DNA of 8,474 nucleotides from Desulfobacteraceae bacterium (GTDB taxonomy: Bacteria > Desulfobacterota > Desulfobacteria > Desulfobacterales > JAABRJ01): contig JAABRJ010000540.1 of the NCBI GenBank assembly GCA_011390985.1, forward strand, positions 1-8,474, written 5' to 3'. Position 1 is the stretch's first letter. Each line of letters starts with the position of its first letter. Positions 5,425 to 8,474 of the stretch are shown piece by piece. A model generated the notes under the pieces. It was not told the DNA's origin. It did not search any database and saw only the letters and a list, made by a program, of their open reading frames with translations. The position numbers and the translations under genes are program-made.

Positions 5425-6735
5425 TCAACTGGCTGAGATGTCGCAGGATTCAGGATAACGGTACACGCCGTTTTCGTAATTTCTGAGCACCAGGGCATCG
5501 TTTTCCCGCCCCACCACGTAGTCGGGCATCAGCGGGATTTTCCCGCCGCCGCCGGGAGCGTCCACCACGTAGGTGGGAACGGCATAGCCGCTGGTGAATC
5601 CGCGCAGGCCGCGGATGATCTCCAGGCCCTTTTCAATCGGGGCGCGAAAGTGCGCCGACCCGCTGATGGGGTCGCACTGGTACAGGTAGTAGGGCCGGAC
5701 CCGCATCTTGAGCAGGTGGTGCAACAGCCGGCGCATGGTTTCGACGTTGTCGTTGATGCCTTTGAGCAGCACTGTCTGGGACCCCAGCGGAATGCCCGCG
5801 TCGGCCAGCATGGCGCAGGCGCGGTAGGCCTCCGGGGTGCATTCGTCCGGATGGGTGAAGTGCAGGCTCATCCACAAGGGATGGAACTGACGCAGCATCC
5901 GAACCAGTCGCGGGGTGATGCGCTGGGGCAGCACCGCCGGCACCTTGGTGCCAATGCGCACGATCTCCACGTGGGGGATCTGGCGTAGCCGGGACAGGAT
6001 CCAGGAGAGCTTCTCCTCGCCGATCATCAGCGGGTCGCCGCCGGAGATCAGCACGTCGCGGACCGCCGGGGTTTGCGCGATGTAGGCAAACGCTTGCTCC
6101 AGCCGGTTGCGGCTGGGGTGAATGGCCCCGTGACCCACCACCCGGGAGCGGGTGCAGTACCGGCAGTAGGTCGAGCAAAAGTCCGTCACCAGCAGGAGCA
6201 CCCGGTCCGGATAACGGTGAACCAGGCCGGGAACCGGGCTCTGGGCATCTTCTCCAAGGGGGTCGTCGGCCTCGCCGGCAGAGTGGACCGTTTCGTGAAC
6301 GGTGGGGATCACGCTGCGGCGGATGGGCTGGTGGGGATCATCCGGGGAGATCAGACTCATGTAATAGGGGGTGATACCCAGGGGCAGCGACCTTTCCGAC
6401 CGGGTGAACGCGCCACGCTCTTCCTCGGACAGTGAAATCATCGTTTCCAGTTGGGAAAGAGTGCGGATGCGGTGGCTGGTCTGCCACTGCCAGTCGTTCC
6501 ACAACTTGCTGGGAACGTTTTGAAAATGTCGCTTTCGGAACGATTTTACGGCTGGACTGATAATTCCGGCACGGTGGGCAGGGAACGGGACAACCCGGCC
6601 GGCAGGTTTGGAGCAGGCAAGTGCCGGAGCACCTGCCGGGCAAGGGCTGGGGTCGGGAGGCTCATCCTCGCTTTCCTGCGCGGGCTGGCTCGGTGTGGCG
6701 GTCAGCTGTGCGTTCCTTTCAATGGGGACATGCAT
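5425..6735 (-). CDS. kamA: Lysine 2,3-aminomutase-type radical SAM/PLP enzyme
   Basis: A 436-residue protein closely resembling clostridial lysine 2,3-aminomutase from about residue 66 onwards (LWNDWQWQ, PVPGLVHRYPDRVLLLVTD). The radical SAM cluster is C187, C191, C194, with T195-R196 following as in the family. The PLP lysine is K399 in DAPGGGGK. The two aspartates that hold the lysine epsilon-amino group in the clostridial enzyme (D293, D330) are present as D355 (YQCD) and D392. Glutamate 2,3-aminomutase replaces them with Lys and Asn, so L-lysine to beta-lysine is the expected reaction. Oddities are a Pro/Ala-rich N-terminal extension of about 65 residues and a C-terminus lacking the Cys-rich tail of the clostridial enzyme. 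The ATG at 6735 has AGAGGA 11 bases upstream. It lies 89 bases upstream of the YkgJ/ATP-grasp string in the same direction, which suggests it supplies beta-lysine to those enzymes. Family call very sure; substrate likely. Confidence 0.93.
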   Translation of the reverse strand: MHVPIERNAQLTATPSQPAQESEDEPPDPSPCPAGAPALACSKPAGRVVPFPAHRAGIISPAVKSFRKRHFQNVPSKLWNDWQWQTSHRIRTLSQLETMISLSEEERGAFTRSERSLPLGITPYYMSLISPDDPHQPIRRSVIPTVHETVHSAGEADDPLGEDAQSPVPGLVHRYPDRVLLLVTDFCSTYCRYCTRSRVVGHGAIHPSRNRLEQAFAYIAQTPAVRDVLISGGDPLMIGEEKLSWILSRLRQIPHVEIVRIGTKVPAVLPQRITPRLVRMLRQFHPLWMSLHFTHPDECTPEAYRACAMLADAGIPLGSQTVLLKGINDNVETMRRLLHHLLKMRVRPYYLYQCDPISGSAHFRAPIEKGLEIIRGLRGFTSGYAVPTYVVDAPGGGGKIPLMPDYVVGRENDALVLRNYENGVYRYPESCDISAS

Positions 6736-6771
6736 GGTCTCTGGTATCCTCTTATGAAAAGGGTTTCTGGA

Positions 6772-6790
6772 GGCCGGCTTTGAGCCGGTC
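6772..6790 (-). other. Hairpin in the kamA leader
   Basis: GACCGGC (6790-6784), loop TCAAA, then GCCGGCC (6778-6772) forms a 7-bp stem containing one G-U pair. It is about 37 bases upstream of the kamA start and is not followed by a T-run, so it is not a terminator. It may affect mRNA stability or translation; no known riboswitch was recognised. Confidence 0.35.
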
Positions 6791-6836
6791 GGATGGGGCG
6801 CTGCGGCCTGATTTTCATCCGTAGCTGCTTGGTGCG

Positions 6837-6864
6837 ACTATATGTTTTTTCGACTCAAATGCAA
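6837..6864 (-). promoter_or_regulatory. kamA: Candidate sigma-70 promoter for kamA
   Basis: On the minus strand TTGCAT (6864-6859) is followed after 16 bases by TATAGT (6842-6837). The -10 matches the consensus at five of six positions; the -35 matches at three. A-tracts immediately upstream (6866-6872 and 6885-6892) sit where an UP element would lie. Transcription would start near 6830, giving a leader of about 95 bases before kamA. Confidence 0.4.
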
Positions 6865-7009
6865 GAAAAAAATAGAGGATCTTTAAAAAAAATTTATATA
6901 AAAAAAACAATATGTTAAATAGAATTAAGGGTGACTTTGCAAGAAGTCAAGGGGTAAGCCGTGGAAACCGGCAGTTTTTTCGGCTTCAAGGGGGACATTT
7001 TGCGATTGA

Positions 7010-7039
7010 GAGAGAAGAAAAATAACCCGGGTGGCCGGG
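7010..7039 (-). terminator. Intrinsic terminator after the YkgJ-type gene
   Basis: On the minus strand CCCGG (7039-7035), loop CCAC, then CCGGG (7030-7026) forms a 5-bp all-GC stem. It runs directly into TTATTTTTCTTCTCT (7025 downwards). Stem plus T-rich tail is the Rho-independent layout. It ends the transcript of the 7109-7702 gene and isolates the kamA promoter downstream. Confidence 0.6.
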
Positions 7040-7108
7040 ATCGAACCGGGATCGGACCATAGCCATGCGGGGTGCGGGTCTCCCGATTCGATCTTTGGCA
7101 TCTTCCTG

Positions 7109-7702
7109 CTAAGCCGCCGTGTTGTCCTGAAATGTCTCGGTGTTAGCAAATGACTGGCGCAGACCGATGCGTTCGATAGCGTGGCGCAAAGCCGTGTTGA
7201 TGGGCATCAAGCGGGTGCCCAGGACCGGGTCCAGGGCATAAATCCGGGTGCTGGAGTGGACAAAGCAAGGGGCTTCCTCGGCCAGGAGCGCTGCGGCGGC
7301 TGCGCCGTGGGGGTCCGCCTGTTTGATGTGCCGGCACACGGAGAGCGCTTTGAGGCCGGTGCGGCCCCTTACGGCAGCAAAACCAAAGAGCCGGCACAAC
7401 GCCGGCCGCCATCTGTAAAAGCTGCAGTGCCCGGCGGCCTCCGGGGCCGGTTGGGGCGCATATAAGAGGCAGCGCCCGGGTTCAGGCAGCGCCGCCAGCC
7501 GCTCCAGCCAATCGGCCGCCTCCCCCCTGCGCAGGAGCTCACGGGCGGCAGGCAGCATTTCAAGCAGGGTGACCTGAACATCCGCGGTGGGGCAGCAGGC
7601 CCCGCACCCGGCCGGGCAGCGCAGGCCGCTTTTCAGCTGAAATTCGGCCACCGCCTTGTCAATTTGAGCGTACAGATCCATCACCCGTGACACGATTTCC
7701 AC
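7109..7702 (-). CDS. YkgJ-type cysteine-cluster (putative Zn/Fe-chelating) protein
   Basis: A 197-residue protein of the YkgJ/UPF0153 type (Pfam 'putative zinc- or iron-chelating domain'). The signature cluster is near the N-terminus: C29, C33, C36, C37 in CPAGCGACC. It is followed by C78, C93 and C103 within a CSFYRWRPALCRLFGF segment, with the family's R-P-x-x-C pattern, then C123 and C146. I see no signal peptide or membrane segment, so it is probably cytoplasmic. The biochemical role is not settled for most of the family; some relatives are linked to protein lysine methylation (FliB-like). I chose the GTG at 7702 because the minus strand carries GGGAAGGAAG about 6 bases before it; the ATG at 7681 has no comparable site. 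A GC-rich hairpin with a T-rich tail follows about 70 bases after the stop, so it looks monocistronic and is separated from kamA. The sequence differs clearly from the other YkgJ-type gene at 4814-5335. Confidence 0.75.
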   Translation of the reverse strand: MEIVSRVMDLYAQIDKAVAEFQLKSGLRCPAGCGACCPTADVQVTLLEMLPAARELLRRGEAADWLERLAALPEPGRCLLYAPQPAPEAAGHCSFYRWRPALCRLFGFAAVRGRTGLKALSVCRHIKQADPHGAAAAALLAEEAPCFVHSSTRIYALDPVLGTRLMPINTALRHAIERIGLRQSFANTETFQDNTAA

Positions 7703-7769
7703 TGCCGCTTCCTTCCCGATTTAAATTTCAAACAAAACGACACCCATGATGTGCGCGCCGATCAACTCC

Positions 7770-7807
7770 TTTTATCGTATAACATGCCGATAAAATTGTG
7801 ATAACAA
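7770..7807 (-). promoter_or_regulatory. Inverted repeat and possible promoter upstream of the 7109-7702 gene
   Basis: TTTTATCG (7770-7777) and CGATAAAA (7788-7795) form a perfect 8-bp inverted repeat with a 10-base spacer. A possible -10 (TTATAC on the minus strand, 7777-7782) lies within it, and a possible -35 (TTGTTA, 7802-7807) lies 19 bases upstream, which is longer than ideal. An operator overlapping a -10 is a common repressor arrangement. The repeat is seen directly; the promoter role is inferred and weak. Confidence 0.3.
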
Positions 7808-7898
7808 AAAAAGCAGCACGGCTTGTCGATTTGGGCGCACTCTTGTAATTCTTTCTTTTGAAGATGTAAACAGGAAAGGGTGGGCCGAACATCGGACC

Positions 7899-8474
7899 TC
7901 ATCCCCTGTGATGCCGGGCAAATGGCAGGGTTCTGGCCCTTACGGCAAGGGCGTATTGGTGCACCATGAGGGAGTGAATCTCGAAATTGGAGATCAGGCT
8001 GGAATAGTTTTCAGCCTTGTCCGCCAGCGGAAGGAGCAGGTTGATGCACCGCCTGGGAATCTCCTGGGTCATCAGGGCCGTCAGATGCTGGGTGAAAGCG
8101 GCATCCATGTCAAAGGCGGGCCAGAGGTCGTAAAGCACCCCTTCAAGGGTGAAGGCTGCCTTGCTAAAAAGCATCAGATCGGCTGAAAAGACGAATCCTT
8201 CCAGGGCGAGGTGCTCCAGAAGTTTGAATGTTCTTTTTATCAGGGTCAGGCGCTCAAATTCGGAGGATCGCAGCATGCCCAGGACCAGGCTGCGAAACTT
8301 CTGGCGCTGCAAGGGCCTGTCCATGGGACGGCCGCCGGCCAAGGCTTTGACGGCGCGGCGGATGCCGCTCAGGTCCTTTTTAAAAACGGCTTGAATCAAC
8401 TGGGCGGTTTTGATCCGGTCGCGTCTGGTCAGCCGCCCGGCCAGGCTCCAATCCAAGAGGCCGATCCGCAGGCA
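7899..8474 (-). CDS. ABC1/AarF/UbiB-type atypical kinase, C-terminal part (5' end outside window)
   Basis: The visible 191 residues open with a stretch reading IGLLDWSLAGRL. This matches the metal-binding DFG-like motif of ABC1/AarF/UbiB kinases (commonly IDFGMVGRL) followed by the usual helical C-terminal region. The family acts as ATP-dependent atypical kinases or ATPases linked to quinone and lipid metabolism. In this copy the DFG-type motif reads DWS. The reading frame is open to the window edge, so the N-terminal KxGQ region and the ATP-binding lobe are missing only because the window stops. The TTG at 8456 is an internal leucine codon, not a start. The C-terminal half is alpha-helical in character, rich in Leu, Arg and Phe. 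The stop is TGA at 7899-7901. The gene lies upstream of, and in the same direction as, the YkgJ-type gene, but 196 bp of AT-richer spacer separates them, so I do not consider it part of the aminomutase cluster. The family call rests on one motif plus general resemblance. Confidence 0.72.
   Translation of the reverse strand, partial: CLRIGLLDWSLAGRLTRRDRIKTAQLIQAVFKKDLSGIRRAVKALAGGRPMDRPLQRQKFRSLVLGMLRSSEFERLTLIKRTFKLLEHLALEGFVFSADLMLFSKAAFTLEGVLYDLWPAFDMDAAFTQHLTALMTQEIPRRCINLLLPLADKAENYSSLISNFEIHSLMVHQYALAVRARTLPFARHHRG

Larger units (their letters stand above)
6736..7108. other. 373-bp intergenic region between the YkgJ-type gene and kamA
   Basis: No gene is supportable here. From right to left it holds sequence resembling a tRNA T-arm (7026-7062), a terminator, an imperfectly AT-rich block (about 6843-6930) with several A/T tracts of 7-8 bases (6866-6872, 6885-6892, 6900-6907), a 6-bp inverted repeat TGACTT/AAGTCA (6932-6937 and 6944-6949), a candidate promoter, and a GC-rich leader with a hairpin. 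The sharp AT-rich block within otherwise GC-rich DNA marks it as the control region of kamA. Confidence 0.6.

Noticed and set aside
7026..7115. Complete tRNA gene on the minus strand
   Set aside because: Only the T-arm (four stem pairs) looks right. The 3' acceptor strand would be CACCCGG, but no matching 5' strand exists; no clean anticodon arm can be drawn, and the D-arm-like part overlaps the stop of the cysteine-cluster gene. A tRNA-Pyl-like reading was considered and fails for the same reasons.
6925..7149. 74-codon minus-strand open frame
   Set aside because: It runs through the end of the cysteine-cluster gene and the terminator, and has no ribosome binding site or motif.
1..8474. CRISPR array, insertion sequence or prophage
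   Set aside because: No spaced direct repeats, transposase, integrase or terminal inverted repeats were seen on either strand.

Overview
The window is GC-rich bacterial chromosomal DNA. It is dominated by one set of co-oriented minus-strand genes and has one short plus-strand gene at the left end. Family content (KamA-type radical SAM enzyme, YkgJ-type cysteine-cluster proteins, ATP-grasp ligases, an acetylpolyamine-amidohydrolase-like deacetylase) together with long GC-rich codon usage would fit an anaerobic Desulfobacterota ('deltaproteobacterial') genome. That placement is an inference from style; nothing in the window fixes the taxon.

Layout in transcription order (minus strand, right to left): (i) the C-terminal part of an ABC1/AarF/UbiB-type atypical kinase, cut by the window edge (7899-8474). 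(ii) A spacer with an 8-bp inverted repeat, then a cysteine-cluster (YkgJ-type) protein (7109-7702) that ends before a short intrinsic terminator (about 7010-7039). (iii) An AT-rich promoter region and leader, then a lysine 2,3-aminomutase-type radical SAM enzyme (5425-6735). (iv) A very strong hairpin with a T-run (5358-5400), then a tight four-gene string: a second YkgJ-type protein (4814-5335), two different D-Ala-D-Ala-ligase-like ATP-grasp enzymes (3838-4854 and 2819-3838), and a 750-residue three-domain protein, GNAT acetyltransferase - HDAC/acetylpolyamine amidohydrolase - GNAT acetyltransferase (531-2783). The first three genes of this string overlap (41 bp, then a TGATG junction) and the last starts 35 bp further on. 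A 70-residue zinc-ribbon-like protein (306-518, plus strand) converges on the end of the string. The first 305 bases hold no gene I can support but include a perfect 24-bp palindrome (21-44).

Working hypothesis: kamA through the GNAT-HDAC-GNAT gene form an unnamed small-molecule pathway. The aminomutase keeps the residues that select lysine, so it should make beta-lysine. Two ATP-grasp enzymes are the right class to join carboxylates to amines as peptides. The fusion protein carries enzyme domains for both adding and removing acetyl groups on small amines. The parts suggest an acetylated beta-lysine compound or beta-lysine-containing peptide, possibly a compatible solute analogous to N-epsilon-acetyl-beta-lysine or to the N-acetylglutaminylglutamine amide system, with a built-in deacetylase for turnover. 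The enzyme classes are read directly from motifs; the joint pathway is inference.
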